Assembly (NCBI RefSeq): GCF_015477605.1
Contig: NZ_JADLQX010000007.1
Span: forward strand, 186,001 to 250,000
Source of the DNA: Nocardia amamiensis
GTDB lineage: Bacteria > Actinomycetota > Actinomycetes > Mycobacteriales > Mycobacteriaceae
Length of the DNA stretch: 64,000 nt
Reading direction: 5' to 3'
The notes beneath the pieces were generated by a model. The model was not told where the DNA came from, ran no database searches, and saw nothing but the letters and a program-made list of their open reading frames with translations. Below, piece by piece: positions 18,030 through 26,122 of the stretch. Each line of letters opens with the position of its first letter. Within the stretch, counting starts at the first letter, position 1. The translations under genes and the position numbers were made by a program.

Positions 18030-19280
18030 TCAGTATCGGCCGAAGGCGAGCGCGACGTTGTGCCCGCCGAAGCCGAAGGAGTTGTTCACGGCGTAATCGA
18101 TACGGCCGGGCCGGGATTGGCCGCAGACGACATCCAGATCCACGTCGGGGTCCTGGTTGTCCAGGTTCAGCGTGGGCGGCACGATCGCGTCACGCAGGCT
18201 CAGCACGGTGATCACCGATTCGAGCGCGCCCACCGCGCCGATGGAATGGCCGAGGGCGGATTTCGGCGCGTAGACCGACGGGTGGTTGCCGACGGCCTTG
18301 TTGATCGCGCGCGCCTCCGCCGTGTCGCCCACCGGCGTGCCCGTCGCGTGCGCGTTGACGTGCGTGATGTCGGCTCGGGTCAGACCGGCCGTCTGTAGCG
18401 ACCGCGTTATCGCGCGCGCCGCTCCGGAGCCCTCGGGATCAGGCGCGACGAGATGGAAGCCGTCGGAGGTGATGCCCGCGCCGAGCAGTCGTGCGTGGAT
18501 CGTCGCACCGCGCGCCTTGGCGTGCTCTTCGGTCTCCAGCACCAGCAACGCGCCTGCCTCGCCGAATACGAAGCCGTCGCGGTCGGCGTCGAACGGTCGC
18601 GACGCGCGCTTGGGTTCGTCGTTGCGGGTGCTCATGGCGCGCATCATCGTGAACGCCGCGACCGCGAGGGCCTGGATCGAGCCCTCCACCCCGCCGGTGA
18701 GCACCATGTCGGCCTCACCCATGACGATCATCTTCCAGGCGTTGGCGATGGCCTCCGAGCCCGACGCGCACGCCGATACCGTCGTCGACACACCGGCGCG
18801 CGCTCCGATCTCCAGCGCCGCGCACGCCGCTGCGCCGTTCGGCATCGCCGCCTGCACGGCGTACGGCGAAATCTTGCGGTAGCCGCCGTTGTTCAGCTTG
18901 TCCCGCGCGGCGATGATCGCCTCGGCGCCGCCGAGGCCGGTGCCGATGGACACGCCGAGACGGTTCTTGTCCACCTCCGGGCTCCCAGCGTTGCGCCAGA
19001 CCTCACGAGCGAGCGCGATCGCCATCTGCTCCACATAGGACAGCCCGTGCGTCTCGCCTTTGCCGAGGCACATGGCGGGCGTGACCTTCAGATGACCGCC
19101 GATCCGCACCGGCAGCTCGAACTGGTCGACGAAGCCGTCGTCCAGGAGGTCGATGCCGCTCTCACCATTGAGCAGACCCTTCCACGTGGAGTCCACGTCG
19201 CCGGCGATGGACGTGGTCGCCGCGAGACTGGTGACCACGACAGGGCGGAAATTCCCGTTCTTGGTGGAAGCAGTCTGCAT
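18030..19280 (-). CDS. Beta-ketoacyl-ACP synthase, KasA/KasB-like
   Basis: This 416-aa thiolase-fold condensing enzyme is collinear with mycobacterial KasA. The catalytic residues fall at the same numbers: C171 (SACASGS), H311 (NAHATGTP), K340 and H345 (PKSALGHS). The end [18 protein letters not shown] is shared. KasA/KasB extend meromycolate chains on AcpM in FAS-II. Here it is not with fabD/acpM but ahead of a FadD32-like ligase on the minus strand, probably one operon. That suggests a dedicated lipid rather than housekeeping FAS-II. Confidence 0.92.
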   Translation of the reverse strand: MQTASTKNGNFRPVVVTSLAATTSIAGDVDSTWKGLLNGESGIDLLDDGFVDQFELPVRIGGHLKVTPAMCLGKGETHGLSYVEQMAIALAREVWRNAGSPEVDKNRLGVSIGTGLGGAEAIIAARDKLNNGGYRKISPYAVQAAMPNGAAACAALEIGARAGVSTTVSACASGSEAIANAWKMIVMGEADMVLTGGVEGSIQALAVAAFTMMRAMSTRNDEPKRASRPFDADRDGFVFGEAGALLVLETEEHAKARGATIHARLLGAGITSDGFHLVAPDPEGSGAARAITRSLQTAGLTRADITHVNAHATGTPVGDTAEARAINKAVGNHPSVYAPKSALGHSIGAVGALESVITVLSLRDAIVPPTLNLDNQDPDVDLDVVCGQSRPGRIDYAVNNSFGFGGHNVALAFGRY

Positions 19281-19602
19281 GTTCGCTCACTTTCCCTAGC
19301 GTCGCTTGAGGAACGTCGTCGAGCAAAAGCACTGCGCGAGCGCGCCACCAGGATCGTGCGGCGGCCCGCGCGCATGGCACTGGAGCGCAGGCGGAACGAT
19401 CGATCATCACGACATCGCGCGACCGCTCCTGTGATTATTGGAAACAAGCGCACCGATAGCACTGCGTGACACGCGGACCGTACCAGGTGCCCTCCGCGTT
19501 GGTCGCGATGTTCGTCGATCGCCTCGGACGACTCGAGTACCCTGCTCCCGGGCACTGGACGCGCGGGCGGCGGCCGGTGTGGACGCGAGAAAGGGAAGGT
19601 CG
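19281..19602. other. Divergent intergenic region, ketosynthase / DNA methyltransferase
   Basis: About 320 bp lie between the two divergent start codons. No open frame with coding character, RNA gene or strong inverted repeat was seen. It must hold promoters in both directions, but I cannot place them. Confidence 0.4.
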
Positions 19603-20751
19603 TTGACGGGCGCGCGGATGGTCGGGCTGTTCGCCGGAATCGGCGGACTCGAGCTCGGTCTCGGCAGGCACGGCTGGCACACCGAACTGCTGTGCGAGAT
19701 CGAGCCCGGCGCTCGAGGCGTGCTCGCGGCTCGCTTCCCCGATGTGTCACTGCATTCCGACATCACCCGCCTGCGCGCCATCCCGGCGGGAACGGAGCTG
19801 GTCGCGGCGGGATTCCCGTGCCAGGACCTCTCTCAGGCCGGACGCACCGCCGGCATCACCGGCACCCGATCGGGTCTGGTCGACGAGGTGTTCCGGCTGG
19901 TGCGCCGCAAACGCGGTCCGCGCTGGCTGCTGATCGAGAACGTGCCGTTCATGCTGCAGCTCGGCCGAGGCGCGGCGATGCGGCACATCACCGGCGCGCT
20001 CGACGAACTCGGTTACACCTGGGCTTACCGGGTGGTGGACGCGCGCGCGTTCGGATTGCCGCAGCGGCGGCAACGAGTGCTGATGCTGGCCTCACGCACC
20101 GAAGACCCGCGCCGGGTGCTGTTCGGCGAGGACGCCGGTCCGCGCACGATCGGCGATCCCGCGCTCGATCCGTGCGGCTTCTACTGGACCGAGGGAGTGC
20201 GCGGGCTGGGCTGGGCGGTCAACGCGGTGCCGACGCTGAAGGGTGGATCGGCGCTCGGTATCGCGAGCCCGCCCGCGGTGCGGCTGCCGTCCGGCGAGAT
20301 CGTCACGCCAGGCATCGCCGACGCCGAACGCCTGCAGGGATTCGATCCCGGCTGGACCGCACCGGCGACCGATGTGCCCGGTGTGCGGAAGGGGCATCGC
20401 TGGAAACTGGTCGGCAACGCGGTGAGCGTGCGGATGGCGGCCTGGGTCGGGTCGCGGCTGGCCGCGCCGCTGGACCCGGTACCCGGCGATCAGCCGCTGG
20501 CGCCGGGCACGCCGTGGCCGGTGGCCGCGTGGGGACGCGCCGGCGCGGCTTATCGGGTGCCCGTGTCCACCTGGCCGGTGCACGAGCCCTACGAGGACCT
20601 GACCCACTTCCTCACCGACGCGCGACTGCTCTCCGCCCGCGCCACCGCGGGGTTTCTGCGCCGAACCAGCATGGGCAGCCTGCGTTTTCCACCCGGTTTC
20701 CTCGCCGACGTGGAAAGCCACCTCGACCGGATGGGCGGCTGGGCGGCATGA
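19603..20751 (+). CDS. DNA (cytosine-5) methyltransferase
   Basis: This 382-aa enzyme contains the C5 methyltransferase motifs in order: I (LFAGIGGLELGL), IV with the catalytic Cys (GFPCQDLSQAG), VI (IENVPF), VIII (QRRQRV) and X (GNAVSV). The target-recognition stretch lies between VIII and X, and about 80 residues follow motif X. It transfers methyl from SAM to cytosine C5 in a DNA site that cannot be read from sequence. A TTG at 19603 is preferred because AAGGGA lies 6 nt upstream; ATG 19618 is possible. The stop overlaps the vsr start (ATGA). No restriction endonuclease gene is next to it. Confidence 0.92.
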   Translation: MTGARMVGLFAGIGGLELGLGRHGWHTELLCEIEPGARGVLAARFPDVSLHSDITRLRAIPAGTELVAAGFPCQDLSQAGRTAGITGTRSGLVDEVFRLVRRKRGPRWLLIENVPFMLQLGRGAAMRHITGALDELGYTWAYRVVDARAFGLPQRRQRVLMLASRTEDPRRVLFGEDAGPRTIGDPALDPCGFYWTEGVRGLGWAVNAVPTLKGGSALGIASPPAVRLPSGEIVTPGIADAERLQGFDPGWTAPATDVPGVRKGHRWKLVGNAVSVRMAAWVGSRLAAPLDPVPGDQPLAPGTPWPVAAWGRAGAAYRVPVSTWPVHEPYEDLTHFLTDARLLSARATAGFLRRTSMGSLRFPPGFLADVESHLDRMGGWAA

Positions 20752-21161
20752 CCCGGCGGCCCGAAACGGACGCGGCCACCAGCGCGCGGATGGCGCGCCA
20801 GCGGCGCACCGGAACCGATCCGGAACTCGCGCTACGCCGGGAGCTGCACCGGCGCGGACTGCGCTTTTTCGTCGATCGAGCACCGATCCGCGGACAGCGC
20901 CGCCGCGCCGATCTGGTGTTTCCGCGCCGGCGGGTCGCGGTCTACGTGGACGGCTGCTTCTGGCACCGCTGTCCACAGCACGCCACCGACCCGAAGAACA
21001 ACGCGGAATGGTGGGCCGCCAAGCTGGCCGGGAACGTGGCACGGGACCGCGCCACGGACGCGGCACTGATCGCGGCGGGCTGGCAGGTCGTCCGTGTATG
21101 GGAGCACGAGGACGCGGTAAGCGCGGCCGACCGCGTGCAGGCGGCGCTGCAGTCGGGTTAG
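20748..21161 (+). CDS. vsr: Very short patch repair endonuclease (Vsr)
   Basis: This 137-aa nuclease nicks 5' of the T in T:G mismatches that arise when 5-methylcytosine deaminates. Seen are the N-terminal pattern MARQRRTGTDPELALRREL, the metal/catalytic segment RRADLVFPRRRVAVYVDGCFWHRCPQH and a C-terminal NVARDR...WQVVRVWEHE, all typical of Vsr. Its ATG overlaps the methyltransferase TGA by 4 bp, so the two are translated together: one makes 5mC, the other repairs its decay. Confidence 0.93.
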   Translation: MTRRPETDAATSARMARQRRTGTDPELALRRELHRRGLRFFVDRAPIRGQRRRADLVFPRRRVAVYVDGCFWHRCPQHATDPKNNAEWWAAKLAGNVARDRATDAALIAAGWQVVRVWEHEDAVSAADRVQAALQSG

Positions 21162-21366
21162 ACCGCCTCTAGTCCCGGCGCAGGTCTGCCGATGGCCTTC
21201 ACTACGGCGGGGCCCATTCTGCGGCTGACTCGTCCGGCCATCCATTCTGCGGTTACCTCGCGCCTTCGTACCGCCCGCCACGGGGCGACGGTCATCCAAC
21301 CGCCTGCCCCTTACCTCGGCGCTCGGCGCAGGACAGGCTGCCGACGGACTGGCCGGACGGCGCTCG

Positions 21367-21480
21367 TTAACGGTGACGGACCCGCACGAGTGAGCGTGGA
21401 GCGTGTGCGGCCAGGTAGCCGGACACCGCCATCACCGCCATGACCGCGATTCCGGCGGCGGCAGTCGCGAAGCCGAGCAT
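21367..21480 (-). CDS. 37-aa single-span membrane peptide
   Basis: The small frame encodes a hydrophobic helix (about residues 3-25, FATAAAGIAVMAVMAVSGYLA) and a basic tail (HAPRSLVRVRHR). The ATG has an optimal GAGGAGG site with 5-nt spacing, which is the main argument that it is translated. It stands alone, divergent from the DUF998 gene. No family is recognised. The ~200 bp beyond its stop (21162-21366) show no gene, only CCATTCTGCGG twice, 28 bp apart (21214 and 21242). Confidence 0.55.
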   Translation of the reverse strand: MLGFATAAAGIAVMAVMAVSGYLAAHAPRSLVRVRHR

Positions 21481-21603
21481 GGGGACCTCCTCGAATTGCA
21501 CTTGCGGTCCAGCGTGCCCCGCGAAGCTGACAGAAGGCTGTGTGCGGGGTGGTAAAGGCCCGTGCCTAGGTCGGGGGCGAGAGGTAAGCAGCACAATGAT
21601 GTC

Positions 21604-22302
21604 GTGACGCGTGGCCCGAAGACCGCCGACCAGCGCGTGCGACCGGTGCCGTGGGTGGTCGCGCTGGCGATCGCGCTCGCGGGACTCTGCTATTCGTCCT
21701 GGGTGCTCCAGTTCGTGCTGAAGATCGAGCTCGACCCGGTCGATTCCTTCCTCAGCGAACTGGACGCGGAGGGCAAGCCGTACCGGCTGGTTTTCGCGAC
21801 CGCCGACGTGATCAGCGGGGCGCTGCTGATGTCCGCCGCGATCGCGGGCTTGCTGCTGTTCCCACGCCGCAGGCTCACCACGACCGGCTGGGTGGCGCTG
21901 TTCTGCTTCGGCGCGTCGACCATCGCCGACGTACTGCTGCCGCTGCGTGACTGCACCCCTGGCGAGGCCGGGTGCGGCGGGCCCAGCGAGCTGTTCCCGC
22001 AGCTGCATCAGCCGCATGCGCTGACGAGCACGCTGGCGGTCACCTCGATCGCGGTCGCGGCCTTCGCCTTCAGCCTCGCCGCGTTCCGTTATCGGCGCTG
22101 GCGGATCCTGCGCGAATTCGGACTGGTCGTGCTGGGGATCGGAGCGGTGGCGACGGTCTGGATGCTGGTCGCCGACAATTTGCCCGGGAATTACGCCCTC
22201 GGGATCGCCCAGCGCATCCAGGTCGGCGCGATGTCGCTGTGGTTGCTCGCACTGGCCGCCGCGGTGATCGTGGAGGCCAGGGAGTGGACCGAGCCGAGCT
22301 GA
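21604..22302 (+). CDS. DUF998 family membrane protein
   Basis: The 232-aa product has six predicted transmembrane helices (~18-38, 60-83, 92-110, 138-160, 170-190, 205-225). Between helices 1 and 2 is DPVDSFLSELDAEGKPYRLVF, and between helices 3 and 4 is LPLRDCTPGEAGC...LHQPHALTSTLAV, both typical of DUF998. The function of the family is unknown. The GTG at 21604 places helix 1 near the N-terminus. It is divergent from the 37-aa peptide. Confidence 0.85.
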   Translation: MTRGPKTADQRVRPVPWVVALAIALAGLCYSSWVLQFVLKIELDPVDSFLSELDAEGKPYRLVFATADVISGALLMSAAIAGLLLFPRRRLTTTGWVALFCFGASTIADVLLPLRDCTPGEAGCGGPSELFPQLHQPHALTSTLAVTSIAVAAFAFSLAAFRYRRWRILREFGLVVLGIGAVATVWMLVADNLPGNYALGIAQRIQVGAMSLWLLALAAAVIVEAREWTEPS

Positions 22303-22341
22303 TTTGCGGCCACGACGGCGGCCCGTGCGATGCTGTCGCGC

Positions 22342-22734
22342 ATGAGTGATCGCGTGAACATCTCCTCCGGTTCGGAGTTCGAAGACATCGTCGGATACTC
22401 GCGGGCGGTCCGGCTCGGCAATGTCGTCGCGGTCAGCGGGACCACCGCCTCGGCCCCCGGCGGCACCGCCGTCGGCGGCGACGACATCGGCGAGCAGACC
22501 AGAGAAACCCTGCGCCGCATCGATTCCGCGTTGACGGAGGCGGGCGCGAGCCTGGCCGACGTGGTGCGCACCCGCATCTTCCTCACCGACATCGCGCGCT
22601 GGCCCGAGGTCGCCAAGGCGCACGCCGAAGTGTTCGGCGATATCCGGCCCGCGACGGCCATGTACGAGATCAAGGCCCTGATCACCCCGGCGCTGCTGGT
22701 GGAGATCGAGGCCGACGCGATCGTCGCCGGATAG
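22342..22734 (+). CDS. RidA/YjgF family protein
   Basis: This is a 130-aa RidA-fold protein: [22 protein letters not shown], then [33 protein letters not shown], and an end [27 protein letters not shown] that holds the Arg/Glu active-site pattern. RidA members hydrolyse reactive enamines/imines released by PLP enzymes; subfamily substrates vary. It begins 39 bp after the DUF998 stop on the same strand, so co-transcription is possible. Confidence 0.9.
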   Translation: MSDRVNISSGSEFEDIVGYSRAVRLGNVVAVSGTTASAPGGTAVGGDDIGEQTRETLRRIDSALTEAGASLADVVRTRIFLTDIARWPEVAKAHAEVFGDIRPATAMYEIKALITPALLVEIEADAIVAG

Positions 22735-22885
22735 GCCGCGGGATCGGCCGGTCCGTCTCTGCCCGATAGTCGGTGGACCCCGGGTACGTACAACCGGACT
22801 CGGTGGCCACCGGTTGGCCCGATTCCACTCGAACCAGGCCCGTCGTGCGCGGCGGGCGGGGTTCGCTGTCGCTAGGGTCGGAAAC

Positions 22886-23611
22886 GTGACTGCCGCCGCT
22901 TCGCAGACCCCCGTGCAGCTCGACACCGTCGCCGAGGCGACCGCACGCCTTCTGGACACCATCCGCGGACTCGACGAAAGCGCGGTGACCGAGCCGTCCC
23001 TGCTGCCGGGCTGGACCCGCGGCCATGTTCTCGCCCACCTGGCCCGCAATGCCGACAGCCTGGTCAACCTGTTGCTGTGGGCCCACACGGGAATCGAGAT
23101 CCCGCAGTACGCCAGCGCTTTCCTGCGCGACAGCGACATCGAGGCGGGAGCACCTCGTCCGCTCGCCGAGCAGCTGGCCGACAACGAGGCCGCCGCGACC
23201 CGGTGGCTCGGCCTGGCGCGCTCACTATCGGACACTGCCTGGCAGGCAGAGGTCCGCACCCGCCAGGGCCGCCCCATCCCCGCGACCGAAGTCCCCTGGA
23301 TGCGCCTGCAAGAGGTGGAAATTCACCACGTCGACCTGAACGCGGGCTACCACCCGTCCGACTGGCCCCCCTCCTTCGTCGCCCGGATCCTCCCGCAAGC
23401 CGCCAGCGATCTGATCCGCCTCACCGCCGACAACCCCCTCGAACCCTTCACCCTGCACGCCACCGACACCGACTTCACCGCCGTCATCGGCCGCTCCCCC
23501 GCCACCAACACCATCACCGGCTCCGCATCCTCCCTGGCCGCCTGGCTTCTCGGCCGCAGCCCCGGCTCCGACCTCACCGGCAACCTCCCCGCCCTTCCGG
23601 CGTGGAAGTAG
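22886..23611 (+). CDS. Maleylpyruvate isomerase family, mycothiol-dependent type
   Basis: This 241-aa DinB-like helical protein has SLLPGWTRGHVLAHLARNADSL with the first His ligand, then ATRW, EVPWMRLQEVEIHHVDL with the HHVDL metal/mycothiol motif, and a C-terminal domain ending in GSASSLAAWLLGR. Family members use mycothiol in maleylpyruvate isomerisation or other thiol transfers. The real reaction here is not known. GTG 22886 is chosen; upstream codons look non-coding. Confidence 0.88.
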   Translation: MTAAASQTPVQLDTVAEATARLLDTIRGLDESAVTEPSLLPGWTRGHVLAHLARNADSLVNLLLWAHTGIEIPQYASAFLRDSDIEAGAPRPLAEQLADNEAAATRWLGLARSLSDTAWQAEVRTRQGRPIPATEVPWMRLQEVEIHHVDLNAGYHPSDWPPSFVARILPQAASDLIRLTADNPLEPFTLHATDTDFTAVIGRSPATNTITGSASSLAAWLLGRSPGSDLTGNLPALPAWK

Positions 23612-23835
23612 GCATCGCGCCCGGCTGCCACCGGCGGGGTTGGCACAACGAGCTCTCTATCGAACAAGCCCTCAGCGCCATCAGAGGGTAGGTTCACGGC
23701 GTCGACGTAGCGCCGTTCCCAATGCTCTTGAACGAACAGCAAAGCGGCAGTGAGGCAGGCGGCGAAGTCCAACCGCACGCCGTGCAGGAACACCGACAGA
23801 TGCACGTCCGGATCGTTCGGCAGCGGAGAAGTCAT
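23347..23835 (-). CDS. Doubtful open frame, possibly a gene remnant
   Basis: Good ribosome-site bases (CCGGAGGA) precede the start, and the first ~60 residues look protein-like (DVHLSVFLHGVRLDFAACLTAALLFVQEHWERRYVDAVNL). The rest runs antisense through the last 265 bp of the isomerase gene, which is clearly the real coding strand there. The likely reading is a truncated gene whose own end was lost. I recognise no family. Confidence 0.25.
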   Translation of the reverse strand: MTSPLPNDPDVHLSVFLHGVRLDFAACLTAALLFVQEHWERRYVDAVNLPSDGAEGLFDRELVVPTPPVAAGRDAYFHAGRAGRLPVRSEPGLRPRSQAAREDAEPVMVLVAGERPMTAVKSVSVACRVKGSRGLSAVRRIRSLAACGRIRATKEGGQSDGW

Positions 23836-24060
23836 CACGCATTCCTCCGGTCATCAACCACTAAACCGTGTTTCCAAGTCCGGTGGGGAGCACCGCGGTG
23901 TGGTGTTCTGCGGTGGTGGCGTATCCCCCATGTCAAGCGGCAGCGGGTTGGCATGCGCCCGGCCTCGGGTGGCCGGAGCCCCGGCCAAATGACGTCGCAG
24001 GCTCCGAGTGCCTCGGTCTTGGAGTTTCCGCGTGCGGTCCTCCGGTCAACATGGCGGTTC
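23836..24060. other. Intergenic stretch without recognisable gene
   Basis: This segment lies between the doubtful minus-strand frame and the membrane protein at 24061. Base use is more mixed than in the neighbours, and no frame with domain-like content was seen. It belongs to a patch (23.6-25.0 kb) with gene debris. Confidence 0.4.
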
Positions 24061-24471
24061 TCATCGCCGCCCGGCAATCGAGCGACCCTGCGCGACAGCG
24101 CGCTCATCCCGCAGGCACGCGACTCCGACGCCGAGTGCAACCAGTCCCACGACGTCGAATGCCGCGACGCGCATCAATCCCGGGCCGACCGGACCTCCGA
24201 CGATCACCAGGACGAGAAAGCCGCCGAAGCTGATCGCGTTCGCGCACACCGCGATCGGACGCAGCGCGGGGCGCAGGATTGCCAGCAGCAAACCGATACC
24301 GACGACCGCGAACAGCACGGCCCGATGCCGCAGCACCACCTCGAGATCGCGGTCTGCCGCGGCTATGCCGTAGGCCGCGTACATTCCCTGTGGTGCGACC
24401 GCTCCGATGGCAGGCGCGGTATTGAGCAGCCCTGCGGCGGCCAGCAAGGCCCGCCCGGCATGTCGTCGCAT
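24061..24471 (-). CDS. Small four-helix membrane protein (unknown function)
   Basis: The 136-aa protein has an N-terminal hydrophobic segment, then three further helices (about 48-66, 73-93, 102-120) with few charged residues. GAGGAG stands 5 nt before the ATG. Motifs such as LLNTAPAIGAVAP and AYGI are shared with small actinobacterial membrane proteins often mislabelled as phosphopantetheine adenylyltransferase; that memory is uncertain. No role is proposed. Confidence 0.7.
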   Translation of the reverse strand: MRRHAGRALLAAAGLLNTAPAIGAVAPQGMYAAYGIAAADRDLEVVLRHRAVLFAVVGIGLLLAILRPALRPIAVCANAISFGGFLVLVIVGGPVGPGLMRVAAFDVVGLVALGVGVACLRDERAVAQGRSIAGRR

Positions 24472-24759
24472 AACTCTCCTCGGATCGATGTCCTGCGATC
24501 ATCACGCTCGGCGTAGCCCATGCGCTTCCGAAAACCCGCTAGAGCGGTCGAAGGACCGCCACCACCGCTCCGAGAGGAGCAAGGGCCGTACAGCCGCCGG
24601 GCTGGCGCGCACGTAGTCCACGAAACCATTGTCGCCCAACATATTTGCTGTATCTCTCGCGTTCTTCCTCGTCCACGGCTCCCCCTGCGTGCCTGAATTC
24701 CGCGGACCAATACTGCAACTGCACTCAGGTGAGTGGGTGGCCGCGTCGCGCCCGGAGGC
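24472..24759. other. Intergenic stretch before the transposase remnant
   Basis: There is no convincing gene. Short frames here lack coding character. The stretch is joined to the transposase fragment at 24760-24936 and may include its former insertion boundary, but I see no clear terminal inverted repeats. Confidence 0.4.
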
Positions 24760-24936
24760 TCAGGTGCCGTCGATCTGGCGGCGAGCCCAGTCGTATTCGC
24801 GTGGCCCGTGCGCGCCGGCACCGGTCGACAACCGCTGCCAGGACGCCGCGCCGAACTCGGCGACCGGCTCGTCGGCGCGCGTGGTCAACTGCTGGTCGCA
24901 GCGAGTGGCCATCACGTAGAACACGTCCCGGTTGTG
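24760..24936 (-). pseudogene. Fragment of an IS701-type DDE transposase
   Basis: A 58-codon frame reads YVMATRCDQQLTTRADEPV, then SWQRLSTGAGAHGPREYDWAR and ends RQIDGT-stop. The pattern YV(M/L)A..., W..LS.G.GA.GPR.YDWA is the central part of IS701-family transposases. There is no start, no N-terminal half and no catalytic C-terminal part, so it is a relic. It sits just beyond the terminator of the tRNA-Arg/tRNA-Ser pair. Confidence 0.6.
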
Positions 24937-24970
24937 ACATTGTCGTCAGATGGTGTCGTCAGAAATGCGA

Positions 24971-25004
24971 GAAGGCCCCTCCGTTTTGTACCGGAGGGGC
25001 CTTC
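24971..25004 (-). terminator. Terminator hairpin after tRNA-Arg
   Basis: A perfect 13-bp stem (GAAGGCCCCTCCG, 24971-24983, with 24992-25004) encloses an 8-nt loop. It lies 8 bp beyond the 3' end of tRNA-Arg on the minus strand. Confidence 0.8.
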
Positions 25005-25011
25005 TACTATG

Positions 25012-25084
25012 TGCGCCCGAAGGGATTCGAACCCCTAACCTTCTGATCCGTAGTCAGATGCTCTATCCGTTGAGCTACGGGCGC
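25012..25084 (-). tRNA. tRNA-Arg (anticodon ACG)
   Basis: The 73-nt cloverleaf has acceptor GCGCCCG/CGGGCGC, T-arm GGTTCGAATCC and anticodon loop CTACGGA. A34 is expected to be edited to inosine by TadA, encoded at 9068-9544. CCA is not encoded. Confidence 0.96.
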
Positions 25085-25121
25085 AGGTGTTATTCAGTTG
25101 TACCCGGTTTCCCGGGTGTGG

Positions 25122-25208
25122 CGGAGGCGAGAGGATTTGAACCTCCGGTCCCCGTGAAGGGACAACTCATTAGCAGTGAGTCCCATTCGGCCGCTCTGGC
25201 ACGCCTCC
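25122..25208 (-). tRNA. tRNA-Ser (anticodon GCT)
   Basis: The 87-nt class II tRNA has acceptor GGAGGCG/CGCCTCC, a long variable arm, T-arm GGTTCAAATCC and anticodon loop CTGCTAA, reading AGC/AGT. It lies 37 bp upstream of tRNA-Arg on the same strand and is likely co-transcribed. Unlike the other two tRNA-Ser genes here, it is not followed by the 121-nt repeat. Confidence 0.96.
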
Positions 25209-25296
25209 TGGAGCCTTCTCTTCGAGGGCACCGGTCCTTTCGAACCGCCGAGCAGAAAGGTTACAGGAGCTACCGTCCAGATCACAAAACGGCTGG

Positions 25297-26004
25297 TCAG
25301 CGCAGGTTGCTGTCGAACCAGTCGAAGATTCTGGTCTGCGAATCGGCAGCGTCGGTGTCGTCGTCGCCGGGGCTGTCGGCGCGGTGATGCAGGCCGGGGT
25401 AGGTGACCACCAGGCTGGCGACATCCGCGCGGGCGGTCGCGTCGCGCAGCTGTTCGACATCGGCAGGCGGGGTGGCCGGGTCGTCTTCGCCGAACAGGCC
25501 CAGCCAGGGTGCCTGCAGCTTGGGAGCGGCCCGCACCAGGGCGTCGGCCTGCTCGGTGAGCGGCTCGACGATGCCGCGTGCCGCGACGCTCACCGCGGCC
25601 CCGATCGGACGGTTGGTCGCGACCAGGAACGCCGCCGTTCCCGCGGAGTCGAAACCGAGCACGCCGATGGTGTCGGGGAACACCCCGCGCCGGGTGAGCC
25701 AGTCGAAGCAGGCGTCGAAGTCGTCGAACAGCTCGTCGCCGAAGACTCCGGCGCCCGGTTCGCCGTCCAGCCGGTGGAAGAGATCGGGCGCGACTACCGT
25801 CCAGCCCTCCACGGCCAACGCGTTCATCAGGTCGCGCAGCGCGCCGGTCGTCTGCCTGGACTCGTGCAGCACCACGATCCCGCCGCGGGCATTGCCCTCG
25901 GGCTCCACCACGGTGATGGGCACCTGCCCACGGGCAGTCGGTCGTCGCTCGTCTTCCTGGTCGCTTCCCCGTAGCGGGGCGATATCGTCGTAGGTGCCCG
26001 ACAT
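25297..26004 (-). CDS. Dienelactone hydrolase family protein with altered nucleophile
   Basis: The 235-aa protein has the alpha/beta-hydrolase order of the DLH family: GGIVVLHESRQTTGAL, WTVVAPDLFHR, the elbow GVLGFDSAG, then LGLFGEDDPATP (acid) and YPGLHHRADS (His). DLH enzymes have Cys at the elbow (GFCxGG). Here that position is Asp (GFDSAG), although the acid and His remain. The change may alter or abolish hydrolysis. It is divergent from the aminotransferase gene at 26123. Confidence 0.85.
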   Translation of the reverse strand: MSGTYDDIAPLRGSDQEDERRPTARGQVPITVVEPEGNARGGIVVLHESRQTTGALRDLMNALAVEGWTVVAPDLFHRLDGEPGAGVFGDELFDDFDACFDWLTRRGVFPDTIGVLGFDSAGTAAFLVATNRPIGAAVSVAARGIVEPLTEQADALVRAAPKLQAPWLGLFGEDDPATPPADVEQLRDATARADVASLVVTYPGLHHRADSPGDDDTDAADSQTRIFDWFDSNLR

Positions 26005-26122
26005 GAAACCAGCGTAGGGCGAGTTGCGGTTCTTCGGTAGAAAATCGCACGTGAGGGCCTATAGCCCAGAGAATTTCCGGTACGCCGACCGGGTCATCTG
26101 TGCCTCGGATTAGGGTTGGAGT

